Source: Rhynchonema sp. JSB1_4 (taxonomy: Eukaryota; Nematoda; Chromadorea; Monhysterida; Xyalidae). From it: a DNA stretch of 64,000 bases. The stretch is from the NCBI GenBank assembly GCA_030248065.1, contig JASAMV010002096.1, forward strand, positions 1 through 64,000, read 5' to 3'. How positions within the stretch are numbered: position 1 is the stretch's first letter; each line of letters begins with the position of its first letter. Shown here piece after piece: positions 44,314-58,900 of the stretch. The notes under the pieces were generated by a model. It ran no database searches and had not been told where the DNA came from. It saw only the letters and a program-made list of their open reading frames with translations. A program made the position numbers and the translations under genes.

Positions 44314-47300
44314 TCAATTTTTCAATATGCCCCTGTGCTGTCTCCGTTTCAACTGTGTATTCAACTGGCGAGCTTCAAAAATCAAGCGATTTCGTGTATC
44401 AGCGTTCTCAATGCCCAATTCCTTTAGATCGGTGTCGCTCAAACTCACAAATGTTTCAACGTCGACCTAAATAGAAAGTGCATGAATATTGATGCTCAAT
44501 GGTAATGAAGCAGCGCAAGGATTAAAGCAAAAAACAGTTTGTCACAAAATGTAAAATGTGCACTTTGCTGACATGCGGGGCAGGTATGGTTCAGATCAGC
44601 GATTTCGTTATTTCTGTATTATTTTGGTCAGCGTAAAAGTACCTCACGGCTCACGGAAGCTAACTTTTACGCTGGTCAAAATCACAGACACAACAAAATC
44701 GTCGGAAATAATCCCACCAATCTTGCACCACCGACCCGCATATTACCAAAATGCATACCGGCCAAAAACCAGATCCAAAATAATTATTGTGTCTTTCCCA
44801 CAAAAGTTCAAGGGCCAGAGCTTCCCCCCTCCATTTACCTCCTCATCCCTAAACAGTTCACTGTATTCTTCCAGCTGCAGCTTCTTCAGCACCGAATCGA
44901 TGGGATCTTCTAAAAAAAGCAAGTTTGACATAGCCCTGGATTTATTAACAAAAAGTTCAAACGAACCAGTGATATTCGTCGTAGTGACAGAAGGTGCGGT
45001 TGAAACATCAGCTTTTATTGTAGTTGGCAATCGAAGGGTTGATGTTTCAATTGGCTTGTTGGTGTCAGGTGATACGGTAGCCGAACTGGTTACGGTATGG
45101 TAACCGGTCGTCACACTGCTTTGGTAACTGAAATACAGTGTGAACTCATTTTTCGTGACTCCCACAGTTGGGGTGAAACGCTCTTGATAGTGACTTCCTT
45201 TCATTTCTCAAACATTATCTATCTACTTGCTATCTGATACAATTTTCTTATGGTTTCGTTTCGTTTCGTTTCGTTTTACTTTTCATGGTTATAACCACAA
45301 GGCATATGCGCAACATCAATATAATCATTGATAAAATGGATCGCATAACCTTATACTAGCAAAAAAACGTTTGTGATTATCGCAGTTCAGTCTCACAGTT
45401 TGCGATTTGAATGGTCAGGTGTCCAGAAAAGGATTGTCATACGAAACGTATGTACAAAAAGACACAGCAAAATGTCCAGTAATACTGACAACAGTGTCCA
45501 GTAAAAGAAACAGTAATAATAACATTGTTATTTAGCTAGCAGTTGTTCAACACAAAGCAGGTTGGTTGATGGGCAAAGCGCGTAGACAGGAAAGTATGGT
45601 GACCGGAAAGGTTTGTCCTGTCACAATAAATGCCATGCTAGAATTGACTGATCCAAATCTGACAAAAACCAAAGCACTGCTCTGCCCCGCTCAAGTCGAA
45701 TTAACGGAAAGTTCACGTGAACTCGAAAAAATCGCAAACCCATCCCGCACGCACCCATTGTTCGCACTTTTATCAGCCGGATTGCTGCTCTGCAATGATT
45801 TGGATCGGAAATGTCTAGGAGACGCGCCTGGCGTCAGGTACGTATTGCCAGCAGCAGGAGCACCTTCTACGCTGCTGAAGTAACCAGCCCTGGGCCGGGT
45901 CGGCGTACAAGGCGGACTGACTGGGTCGCACATGGATGATGGACGCGACGAGAGATTGGAGGCGGACGAGGATTGGAAGGGGCCTGAATCAGCAAGGTGA
46001 CACCATGTTGCCGGTGCATGTGTAGTGGTTTTATCGATAGTTTTATCGTAGTTTGTGTTTTTCATGCTGACCGTAAAGTAGTGAATCGCACACAATGCCA
46101 ACCCGATAAGTAGTCAGTGCGAAACATCAACCCTGACCCTGATACCACGGTAGGCGCGAATTAAGTAGCAGGTTTTGAGAAAAAAATTCAAGCTGAGTTT
46201 ATACATGGATTAAGATATAGATGACACGCAAAGGCGAGCTACTAGGTCTACGCACTACCTTGGTACTAACTACGTGCTACTTTGGGTGATATTTTCGAAA
46301 CGGTGTAAAGGTCAGTTGGGTGTAAAGGTCGGTGGAAAGCTCGGTCGACAGCTCAGTGTGATAGACCTCGGTGTAAACTTGAAACATTCCACGTTAATAA
46401 CAGGCAATGTTTCACGTTTACACCGAGCTACGCCGACCGAGCTTTCGACCGAACTTTACACCGACCTTTACGCCCAACTGACCTTTACACCGTTTCGAAA
46501 ATTCCACCCTTTGTTGGAGCCAGACCAAACTGTCCCGATAGCAATAACGTCACATTTTTTATGCTTCTCATCCAGGAATGCAACAACACAAACAGGAAAC
46601 CGTCGGGAAACGTTGCAACCCACCGGTGGCCAGCAATCCCCTGCGTCTTGGCAATGTGCCCAATTGACTGGCATACGATATAGTTGGCAATTGTTGTTGT
46701 TGTGCTTGTTCGTTTCTGTCCATTTGTTCTGCCGATGCGCCCAGCCGCATATGCGCACTGCTCGCACCTGATGTTTCAGCCGTAGCCGTTGTGTCGGTGG
46801 AATCCTGCGAACCGGCAGCGACTTGCTGCGGTGACCGGTTGAGGCAGGCTGCAAATAGAGCTTGCGATGATGCAAAAGTCGTTTTTCTGGTTGCTAATTG
46901 TGCAGAAACGCCTTGCCAAGCAGGCCGAACTGAAGACTTGTAACTGCTGTTTTTTTCGACGGCAACAACAATAAATGAGATCCATCGGAAAACAAATAAA
47001 ATTTCGATAGCCATAGGAGATCAAGTGTTTGTTACACTGAGAACGCATGCTTGCTGCATGAGGCCTGACAAGCAATTTTTCTATTTTTCAATCTCAATCA
47101 GTGCTCTAAAGCTCCAGACAGGCCACAAGTTAGAGATCGGCGTCGGTCATGTGGACCGACAGACACCGACGCTTTTTTGGAAAGTACCGACACCGACAGT
47201 TCAAATTTTTCCGACACCGACTTCGGCTGTTTTTTCGTCGAAAATTAATTTAATTAATTAATATGTTCGTCAAAATAAACACCGTCAAGCGAAAAGTTTC

Positions 47301-50300
47301 CAACGCACGATTTTTCGCATTGCTCAAATTGATCGTAATTTCGGGTGGTCGTCGTTTCGTTCGTCTTGGCGATTCCCTTTGAAGCTCAGGCTCATCACCC
47401 ATCGGAATTGCAGCATTCTCAACACATTTAGTCACTGGCCGCGACAGACTGAACGTTGTGCGCGGCTGTGGTTTGCGGGCGCGACCAAGACCCTGCAATT
47501 GGATATTGTGATTTTTTCAGGATTCGGCGTTTGCGCTAGAAAAATTCTGACAAGTCGTTGAACATCGTATCCTAACAATTGCGTTCTTGGATGCATCGGT
47601 ATCGAAACATTCACGGTCCCCAGAAAACAAAGCGTTAATTGTGGCATGCATAAAGAAAGAACGAAACAAACAATCCACCAATCAGGGTTGGGCAAAAAAA
47701 CTTGCTTAAAAAATTTTTCTCCAACCCTGCCACCAACCATGGCTAGTGCATTTCGTTCAGCCAGTGTTATATTGTCATCATCGGTAAACGAGTTTTGTCC
47801 CGATTTCGTCCATAATTCCAGACAGTTGACCGGTTTTGAAGTGCTCAGCACCGTTTGGTTCTTACTGAATTCCAGCGAATCATCTGGAACAGTGTTACTA
47901 TTTCAATATTCTCCAGAGCAAGTCGCACCAGGGCACCATGATTGCAGATCGGGGGCATGTCGTCATATGACGTTGGATGATGCGTATTCCCTCATGAATC
48001 TGCAAGGTGGTCTAGTTCCGCATGTCTGAATGCATCGGCTTTGCTATTAAGTTGCAGATACAACAGCATGCACAAACAGTGATGTAGTTGGTCCGAGCAA
48101 GAAAGCTAGCTAGCTGGAGGGGTCCGGCACAAGAAAGCTAGCTAGCTAGCCGGGTACCCCGATTTGGGGGGGGTATTGGTCCAGAAGTCAAAAACAGCAG
48201 TACGAAATTTGGTCTAAATTATGCTAAAATAAGCCTTAAAATGCGCATTTTTGTGCACGTGTGAGAAAATTTGAACGAATTTGACCATTTTGTCCCATAA
48301 AATGGTCATTTTGGCACTAAAATCAACACTTTTCTTACTTGATGACCGGAGCAAGAAAGCTAGCTAGCCAGTTTGGGGGGTATGGGTTTCGGAGCAAGAA
48401 AGCTACCTAGCAGTTGGGGGGGGGGGCAATACCCCCCCATACCTCCCCCCAACCACATCACTGTGCACAAACAAATTACACGGAGGTCTGATCAATAACA
48501 TCACATCAATCCGACCAAGAACGTTGCGCATTTCATACACACTTACATTTACATACAACCACCGTCAAACACCAACCAATAGCCAATCGAATATCCTCAC
48601 TGTCGGCAGTTGTCGTCGTCGTTGTGGCGTGTTTCTGCAGAATCTGTCGCTGGTGTTCGGTCGGTGTGCCCTGAAATTGAAAATATTGTCTCTCTTTCGA
48701 TCGAGGAGTCAAAATGCTGTCAAATCAGATCTGCAGATGTCAAATCTGCACACAATCATCATAATCACAAGAACAAAATGTTCCGAACGGTATAGCATTC
48801 AATCTTGTTCAATCTCAGACCCAACTAGTGAAACATCTCGACAAAAACCCCCCATAAACAACTCTTCAGGATATGTTTGCTGCACGCGTATGTGCACATG
48901 ATTGTCTCACAATTGGTTTTGGTTGTTGTTTTTTGTTAGTTGGTTCCTTGTTTCCATCTCTTATAGGTTGGTCTGAGAATGAGGTAGATTGACTTCCTTA
49001 GTGTCAGGTACATTTTGTTTTTGTTTTTTTTTCGTTAGTCCGACTGATTGAACAACCGTGTCGCAATAACTGAGCACAGTGGCTGGTGACACCTCGGGCA
49101 CTGCTGAGAAGGCTAGCACAGGCTTACTTCAAACTGAACATGTTTTCGTTTGGTATGATCTTCACTGCCACACATACATTGTTGACACTGTTCTGGACAG
49201 CCCAGAGTCTCTCCACATGATAAATGTAGTTCCAGACATCCAATCAAGTTCACCATGGTGTTTTTTCGTTTTTGTCTCAAAGTTGGTAACCATGGTATTG
49301 CCAGTTTTAATAACAATGACGGTGCATATTGTGATGACTGTAAGAACTGAGGATCTGTTTCATGTTGCTATGCAATGAATTCATGAGCCCGTGCGTGACC
49401 AATGATCGACCAAGCCATGACGACGCGTGACAAGCACATGCAGCCACATTTTTGTCACTTTTGTTATTCCTGCGGTTTTGTTGGTTTTCTCATTAGGCAT
49501 GGATGTGCACTGTGGGTTTCCCAGTGATGTCAGCACAGTGATTGTTAATAAACAACAACGGGCAAAGCGAGGCGGCGGGTCGGACCTCGACAAACGACTG
49601 CCTGGCTCAGTTCCGTCAATCGCCAGTATTTGAGCTGCTGAACTAAAACTCAACGGCTTCCTATCCATTCGGATGAAAAACAGCAGGTCAAGCCGGATTG
49701 CTATTAGTCAGCAGACAGGATCGCGCAATACGCAAACAACATTGACTGATTTACTTGCGAGCTCAGTACAATTGTATTTTCTAATACCAAGCATCGTTTC
49801 TTGCTCAGGATACGTATTCCTGGATTCTAGTGCGCAGGAGAACAAAATCAACATGAATTCCTCAAACAACACTGATGGAGCATGGCCGGCATCTGACATC
49901 ACTTGGCCACTGGTCACTGCCATGTACCTGCTGCTCGTTGTCAGTTTGTGCAGCATCATGGTATCGCTGATTTGGTTCCGACAATTGCACCGCAACATTC
50001 CACTCGCTTTAGATGTGAAGCCATTGATGTACCAGGTATAGTCCAGCAACAACTAACGCAGAATTTAGGCCTGCCTTGACACATTTAGACACATTGCCTG
50101 ATTGGTAAAGCGGAAAATCCAGTGATAAGCTTGCCCGGTTTTAGACCGGAAGTTCGCAGACATTTTTTTCTTTTTCTTTCTTTTCTTTCTTGTTCTTCAC
50201 CTTCAGACTCGGCTTATTCAACGCTTCGGTGCCTTCAAAAAGTCTTTTTTTAATTTTTGGCTGGCAGCCACTTCATATGATTGCCTTCTTTTGTGTCATG

Positions 50301-53300
50301 TTAGAAAAATTCATGCTTTGGCCACTTCTTTTTCTCTTTCTTTCTCTCGCGGTTTTTGCTTGCTACCGTAACCCCAGTCGAACCATTCCAATTTTCATGT
50401 CTGAAGCGAGCGCGCACGTTTTCCGCTTTACGGATCAGGCAGATTGACTGCCATAAATTCTGCGTTAGTTGTTGTCGGACTATACATATGGCTACTTTAT
50501 TATTTTCATTAAATAAAGTGTTAAGACGTACACTTGTCCCCCTTCAGATGACCGTACTGATCTTGGTCATTGCGGCCGATCGGATCACGATCGCAGTCCA
50601 AATGCTGATCAACGAGCCTGACTGGAATCAGGTTCGTGTTCGTGATCAATCGGTCTTCTTTTTTGTCATAAACGTGCAACCAGCACCATTTGAACAGCGC
50701 ACATCCGTGGAATGCATGTGGCGCAGCGGCGGGTACTTCCTGCTTAGCAACGTCGTGCAATTCACCGTGACTGGACTAGCCATTGAACGCTGCTACGTTT
50801 GCCATACGCTTCTGGTTGGCTTGTGCTATTACCTTAATGCATATAACAGTTCGTTCGCTTGACGATTGCGAAAAGTTGCCAATGTGCAGTTGCCACACCA
50901 AGTCGTCCCGTCAACCAGCCAACGCATCAAATTGGCCATCATCACTCTCACAGCCGTTTGGACATCGGGCATTTTACATTTCGGCGCATTTGTCATGTTG
51001 GCAAATTGGTACCGAGCGGTGATAAAGCCGACCATCTGGTGTCACCGGTAATACTACGAAAATGTGAGAATCACGAGATTCAATCGCGTGTTTCATGTTA
51101 ACAGAATGCATCCGTTGGAGCCATTTCCTTCGCACGTTTACCCCGTCATCAACGTGGCGATCGCAGCTGTATTCCTGGTGCACGTTGCGCAGTTGATACT
51201 GTCGGAATACGTCTGTTGGAGAGCACGCACCGTCTATGAAGAGTTCAAGAAGCCGGGCGCCAACCAGACTCTCGAAATGCGAGTGTTTCTGAAGCAGTCA
51301 CTGCGAACACTTGGCACGGTTAGACGGTGAGTACAACTAATGTTCGGCATCTTCATCACAAATGGGAAACCAAATATTCCACTTCCAGATGTCTGCGAAT
51401 CCGTTACGGCATCAGCCTTGCCACGTTTCCAGTGCAAACAATTACGCGTCTCACGTTCAATAGAGACCAGCTGCCTGCCTTGAATAGAGCCGTTACCACC
51501 ATCTCCGACATTGTGATCGTGTTTTGTTTCGGCATCGTACTGCCAGCCACACTGTTGGTCAAATTCAAGGTACTTTCACGTTTGAGTACTGTTGTACTTC
51601 ACCACTGGTACGTTTCCCGTCAGTCATCCTCAGGTCATGCCATCGACTTCTGCTTTTTGCGCACGTAATATGTCCAACAATGCGGTCGCGCCAGCACCTT
51701 TGGGCCATCACGTTTCACAGCCGGCCGCAGCGCAACACTGCTCTTCAGAAGGTAGGTGGACAGAGAGCACATCAGATATCGTACTGTCCAACACATACCG
51801 TTGCAACGATGGAAGGATAAGGAACTGCCATGGCCGCAGGGATGATACGAATGCTGCGATTTTCAGCATCGCACGACGAGAATCAGATGTACCTCAATGC
51901 TCTGTCGCATCAGTGGAACGCCGGGTACAACAAGAAGATTAAGAGTGGTCAAAGGCAACGTGTTTTCGTGCTTCAAAAGCGCGAAGAGCTCGAAACGACA
52001 CTGTAACACTCACAGTTGTCATTGCGACGTGTATCTAAAACAGCGTCATGGAAAGCCATTTATGGCCACCGAAAACGAAACGTACGAAATGGCATGATTC
52101 GGCACGCCACGCCTGAGTATCGGGTGGAGGGTGCGATGGTGAGCTCATGTGCCATGCCCCAAAAGCATGTTCTACCCTTTGCCCACGTGCCATCGATCGC
52201 AGCTCGGTTCGCAACCAATCAGCATGCCCTACCTGAAATGTAGTTTCCTGTCTCTTCCCGTCCCCGGCAAACAGGTTTCGTGTTTCCAAAAAGCTACGCC
52301 GGCCGAAACACGCTGCTTTGTGCCGTAGGTTATCCAACCCTCTTCTTACTTCGCAGCCGAGTCTGAGTCTGACAAGCCGAGTGCTAAGCGTGATTACCTG
52401 ATTTACATACATGCATGTTATGAATACGATTGCATTGGTTACCTGCAGTTATGTATGTGGCCGTCATCTGTATAAAGCACCTGTTCATCGTTGCCATGCA
52501 ATCGCCAATTGCCGGTCGATGCCACACAGCAACAACGCATTATCAGTCTCAAATATCTTACTTCCGCTGGTTCAAGGCAAGAATAAATAACACGCAGGCC
52601 GAATTAATGCGATTTTCTTGGTCTGCCATGTAGTAAAATTTAATTCGCATCGTGGATTCGGAAACAAAGACGCACATAATTGAATGTTATGAGCGATCCA
52701 ATTTTCGCTGTTTTTATTGAATCTACCGTCTGTCACAGCACATTTTCTTCAAAGCAACCATTTGTAGGTGTTCTATCAGAGAACAACTCGTGAACACGGT
52801 ATTGGTCGCACAATGACTACATAAGAATCCATCCAAAAATTTTCCTGAATGGTAAAGCACGTCTCGTTGCAGATCACAAGCGTTCTATTTATATTTTCCA
52901 AAACGTTTCTGCCGATATCACGCTCACAGTGTTCAAGCAGCTTCACTGTAATATTGCCAGAAATGTTTTGGAAAAATATAAATACGTAGAACGCTTGTGA
53001 ACTGCAGCGAGACGTGCCTTACCATTCAGGAAATTTTTTGGATGCATTCTTATATAGTCATTGTGCGACCAATATCAATATGAATTCCACCAACATAACT
53101 GACGGTGCATGGCCCGTAGATGACATTACATGGCCATTGCTCACGGCCATGTGCTTGCTCATTGCCGTCAGTCTGTGCAGCATTCTGCTGTCATTAGTTT
53201 GGTTCAAACAACTGCATCGCAACGTCTCGCTGGCCGCCGACGTTAAGCCGTTGATGTATCAGGCAGGTGGACGCCAACTCACGTGGTATAACCTTGGTTA

Positions 53301-55894
53301 AAATCATCAAACGTGATGCATTTTCCAGATGAGCGTGCTGATCTTGGCGATTGCCGTCGATCGGATCATAATCGCAGTTCAAATGCTGCTCAAAGCGCCC
53401 AACTGGGATCAGGTAACTCAACGTCGACCTTGTTGTCCCATTTCCCATAATCCGCAATTGAACACCATCCACACAGCGCACATCTGTGGAATGCATGTGG
53501 CGCAGCGGTGGCTCCTTCCTTCTCAGCGACGTCGTGCAGTTCACGGTGATCGGACTGGCGATTGAACGTTGCTATGTCTGTCGTAAACTTTGTGTAAGTG
53601 TTTCCGATTGCTCCTACATAAGTTGTAGTTCACCGAACAATCAAGATACCGAACAACATTCAGCTGCGACATCAAGTCGTTCCTTCAAGCAGCCAACGCA
53701 AGACGTTTGCCGTTGTCACGCTGACAGCTGTCTGGCTGGCGGCCAGTCTGTACTTCAGCATGTCCGTGGTGCTGGCCAATCAGTATCAACGGGTGATAAA
53801 GCCGACTATCTGGTGCCACAGGTGTGAATATATGTAAATAGGATGTTCATGATAACCGGATTGCTTCAATCAAGCGCTCCGTTACCAGAACGCACGTGTT
53901 GGAGCCACTCCGATCACTGGATTATCCGGCCATCAACCTGGCCACCATAATCACGATCGCGCAGCACATAATAAAGTTTGTGTTGTCGGAATACGTCTGC
54001 TGGAGAGCACGCACCGTCTACGATGAGTTCAAGAAACCCGGCGAAAACCAGAGTCTTGAAATGCGAGTGTTTCTAAAGCAGTCACTGCGAACGCTTGGCA
54101 CGATTAGACTGTAAGTTGATTATCATGGGCTTCGCCGCATCACAGTGCATTGATAGTGGGCTGACTTGCTCCTCAGATGTCTGCGAATCCGTTACGGCAT
54201 CACTTTTATCGCTGCACCGTTGCAAACAGTCGCCCGCCTCGCATTCAATAAAAACGAGTTGCCAGTCCTGAACCGCGCATTTACCACGATCACCGAGATT
54301 CTGTTCATGTGGTGTTTCGGCATTATACTGCCAGCTACGCTGTTGGTCAAATTCAAGGTTGTTTATTTTCAAGTTTCCGCATTTGAGTGCAGTTTCAAAC
54401 AGGCAACAAGGACGTCGTGCTCAGGTGATGCCATCGATTTCGGGTTTGTGTTCGCATGGCGTGGCTGACAACGCTGTCGCACCAGCGCCTGTCCACCAGC
54501 ACACTTCACCGCTGGCTGCAGTGGAACCCAGAGCCTCGGGTACGAGAACAGTAGACTTACAGTATGTTCAGTGACGTAGTTGGGGGCACGGGGGTAATAA
54601 TCCCCTAAAACTTGGGTCAGCTATCTTGTCTACCATGTGCGGGTAATCAACCAAAAAGTGTTGATTTTAAGGCCAAACGGCCGGTTTATGTTCCAAGATA
54701 TGGTAAATTTTTTTCACATTTTTGCTAATGTATACAGAAAGATACTCATCCAACTGGCTGTCAAAATGAACAATGGCTCAACATTTCAGCGCCGCAACAC
54801 GTGAACCAAATATACCAGAACGCTCTGTCGCGTCAATGGAACGCAGCGTACCACAATAAGAAAAAGAGTGGGCAAAAACAACGTATCTTTGTGCTTCAAA
54901 AGCGTGAAGCGATCCAAACGACACAATAAAAACAGTTGAAATCATCACACGTGTTGCACCATAACGATAAGTTTTTTGTAGATCTGACATTTGTCTACGC
55001 GTTTGTTTCAGTATAAAGGAGGCATCTGTACACCATAACAATACTTTTGGGAGCAACTTTTTAAACGCGTTGCCTGATCCGTAAAGCGCACGCAACTGGC
55101 GCAGCCAGCTGAGTTTCGCAGCGTTTCGCTGGACTCCTGGGTTGAGCGCCTGGCAATCACGTGACCCCTGCAGCTAATATATAAGCATAATGCGCTGTGC
55201 GCATCAGGCAACGCGTTTGAAAAGTTTCTCATAAGACCATTGTGAGAGTATACCTTCGTCATACGCGTGTTTCAATGTTACACATCAAATTCCTTTCCTC
55301 AGATTGAAATTTCTTTGTTGTGTCGGTAACTAAAAAACTGTCCTGCAAGGCTGATTTCCGACTTCCGTTTGTAGCTGATACCTACTTTTCATAAAGCAAC
55401 TGGGAATTATAATCACAAAGCTTCGTCCGCACATGAGTTGTTGTTTTTCTCCGCTTGTTGTCGTAACTGTGTTACAATGGGATCAAACATAGACTTTTTG
55501 TCTTCTTCACAGTGAAGAACAGAGTGCGAATAGACTCAACACAACCACCGCGTCCGAGTGCGGTCAACGGATGGATATGGCTATGTCCCGTTCGATGCGC
55601 ATTGACGTCGGTCCGGGGACGCCAGGCCACGTCGAAAAATGGTGACACGCAAATGACGGACAATCAACCAACGAGGGCTGTCGACAATATGGAATGGTGG
55701 AATATGCACCCCTCCGAGCTCGGCTGTGCCCCTTGGCGCCTCATGTTACTTTTGTAATTCTGTGGTTTCATTGGTAGTTTCTAATTATTTCTCATGCCCG
55801 TAGCAAGCTCTCAACCCAGCCTTTTGTATTCTTTCAGACCCAGCATTTGTGTACATGTACGTTTGTATTGTTTCATGTGCCATTTGAGAGCAAT

Positions 55895-55934
<40 letters not shown>

Positions 55935-58900
55935 GAGTGAGTCACACACAGCATGCTGTTGACAATACTTGCGGAACTACGTCACATTCCTGCACACTTG
56001 ATTTTAGCCAGTGGTTACTCATAACTAAGATATAATCCTCGCTATCTGAATTAAATTGTACGCTCGGCTCAGTTTAGGTCGATTCTCAGAACGTATCCCA
56101 CCAGCAGACTTCACACTGTCATGTCATGACATCAATGTTGTGGTGTTTGTGTATTATCGTGCCAAGAAAAAAAGCATCCGCGACAGAACGTCCAATCGGA
56201 TGGCTTTCTGGAAGCCATCTGGTTGCCCGTGCTGATCAAAGAACAAACAACCGATCCAAATGGTCGATAAAAAATTCTGGCTTCTTATGTAACGACAATA
56301 ACTACGACACAAGTATACCTGATTGACAACAACGGCAGCGGCGTGTTTGGCGCGCATTGACCGACGATTCGTGATCGACTGACGGAATCGAGACATGGCA
56401 GACATCTGTGATAATGGCGTATAAATAGTGAGGGTGAAACATCACATGCTGAGAGCACGACTACTGCTGTTACACGCGTGCCCGACGAGAACACAGTGAG
56501 ATGTGGGAGAGTGATATCGCGCTGTCGGTTATTTCGAAATCAATCGAAAACCAAACAATCGACATGGATAATATTAATTTATAACCAATGAAATTACGTC
56601 ACAAAGTTTGAATGGTAATCGCAAACTTCAGGCTTGCAAAATAACTGAAGTTACAAACACCGACACAGCGCAGGTACATTTGTTCGTTCGAAATATTCAT
56701 TTCTGGCGGTCAGAACACAAAACTCATGAAAGCAACAAAATTCAGTGGCTGTGACCAACAAGGGGGCTAAGGCGCCTAGTTTGATGTGCAATGCTTCAAC
56801 GCTACCACAACCATTATTTTTCACTGAACTTTCCACCCAACTCTCCACTCAATTATCCAACCCCAGCCATTCGTGAATACTCACCCATTCTGCGCGGAGA
56901 AACGTCAATGATATAAAGTTTCGTTGAAAAATAAGTCTCATTTCAACACATCATATCAAGCATCCTGCACATATCCACGCGTTTCATTCATTTTTCTGCT
57001 TCTCATCAAACCGAGCACACAGCAATCCTCTCACCTCGTGATCAGTCGGGCCCGTTCTGTGTATGGAAGCGACCAGATCCGGTTGTGAGCCACTGCAGGC
57101 AAACGCATTTTCAGGATGGTGGACATTTTGTGCCTGATCGTCCAAGGCGATCGACGTTTGACCCAAATGCACAATATCATCGCACGTTGGGAACAGGTCG
57201 CGCGTGCCGTTCGCGCTCAACGCGCTGCAATAAAAATTTTTAATGCCTTTTAATCTGTTTTTTGTTTTTCACTTGTTCCAAAGACGAAAAACCAACACCG
57301 AACAAAGATTGGTGTCAAATAGCAGACCTATTACACGTGGTGATCTCGGTCACGTGGCTTGTTGCACTGATATCTTCGGGGACAGTGATGTAGTTGGTCC
57401 GAGCAAGAAAGCTAGCTAGCTAGCCGGGTACCCCGATTTGGGGGGTATTGGTCCAGAAGTCAAAAACAGCGGTAAAAAATTGGTCGAAATTATGCTAAAA
57501 TAAGCCTTAAAATGCGTATTTTTGTGCACGTGTGAAAAAATTTGAACGAATTTGACCATTTTGGCCCATAAAATGGTCATCTTGGCACTAAAATCAACAC
57601 TTTTTCTACTTGGTGACCGGAGCAAGAAAGCTAGCCAGCCAGTTTGGGGGGTATGGGTTTCGGAGCAAGAAAGCTACCTAGCAGTTGGGGGGTGATACCC
57701 ACATATACCCCCCAACCACATCACTGTTCAGGGACCGGATAAAGGCTGCAAGCTTGAATGCCAAAAAAAAACTTGTGTCTTTGCTGTCACCAGCAGGGGA
57801 CAACACCTTTCGTTGTCGAACTCTCAAAAGTTCGAAAGATACCGATCCGATAACCAAGTTCAAAACGCTCCTCCAACTGTGAGACTGAGCTGCGATAATC
57901 ACAGACATTTTATCGTTAGTATACAAGGTTATGCGATCCATTTTATCAGACTGTACTGACGTTGCGCACATGCCTTGTGCTTGCAACCATGAAAATTAAA
58001 ACGAAAAAAAAACGAAACTCACGCCAACGGATCCCGGAACACGCTATTCTCAGCAGCCCACGAAGACCCAAGTGGATTCCGGGGTGTGTTCGTGTCCATG
58101 TACATTGTGCTCGGCACAATTGAGCGTTGCTGCTGGTGGTCCGCGTGACGTAGGGACTTTTTGAATCGATTGGTCATCTTGCGCAACCAACCCTGAAAAA
58201 TCAGGATAATTGGTGTGTAGATTTTGACCAGCACCAAGACCGTTGAATGACAACAATGATTTCGCAAATGAGATTTATGTTGTATTCCATTGCGTTGAAC
58301 GACACCGAGCCAACGTGCAACAAACAATATGATGCAAATTCCCAGCAGTCTGTCCGCTGATGTATCACGCGAGAATGACCTCCCTTCATAATTTCACGTG
58401 AGTTATTCAGCGAATCCACGCATTAGAACCAAACCAGGAAATAAACTTTCTCGCCCTCTCCTGTCCCGGCTTTGTATTTGTTTTTCATTCCGGTAGCTTC
58501 CACATGTTGTACAAGTTTTTTGTAATTATGCTTCTTCTACTTTACCGTCTTCTATTATACACAAATTATTGAGTTGGTGCTGACGCAATAACACAAACAA
58601 ACCAGAAAAAAATAAAATGTTCAAAAATATCGCAACCATGCACCGGCGCAACCTGTTTATTCGTTTTGCGCGTGCCGCCCGCGGCGCAACTGCGGCCGAA
58701 CATGCCCGACAATTTGGCCCAATGCGATTTCGCCCCCCTCAATTGTTCGTCGCGCGAATTTCGATGCGACGTCGCCAGCAGCGTCAGCAGATCTTTGTCG
58801 GTACCGTCTATGTGAAAGGTTTAGAATTGTTGTTGTGTGTCTTTGAGAGACGAACAGCACCAAATCAAAGTTTCGTTCGTCTCTCAAAGACACACAACAA

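Noticed and set aside
46274..46771. 165-codon plus-strand frame
   Set aside because: The first half is a fold-back MITE and the second half is antisense to an ANKS6-like exon.
49427..49633. Plus-strand frame with hydrophobic start and two Lys-Arg sites, like a neuropeptide precursor
   Set aside because: No ATG or acceptor gives a proper start, and the opposite strand fits an ANKS6-like linker exon better.
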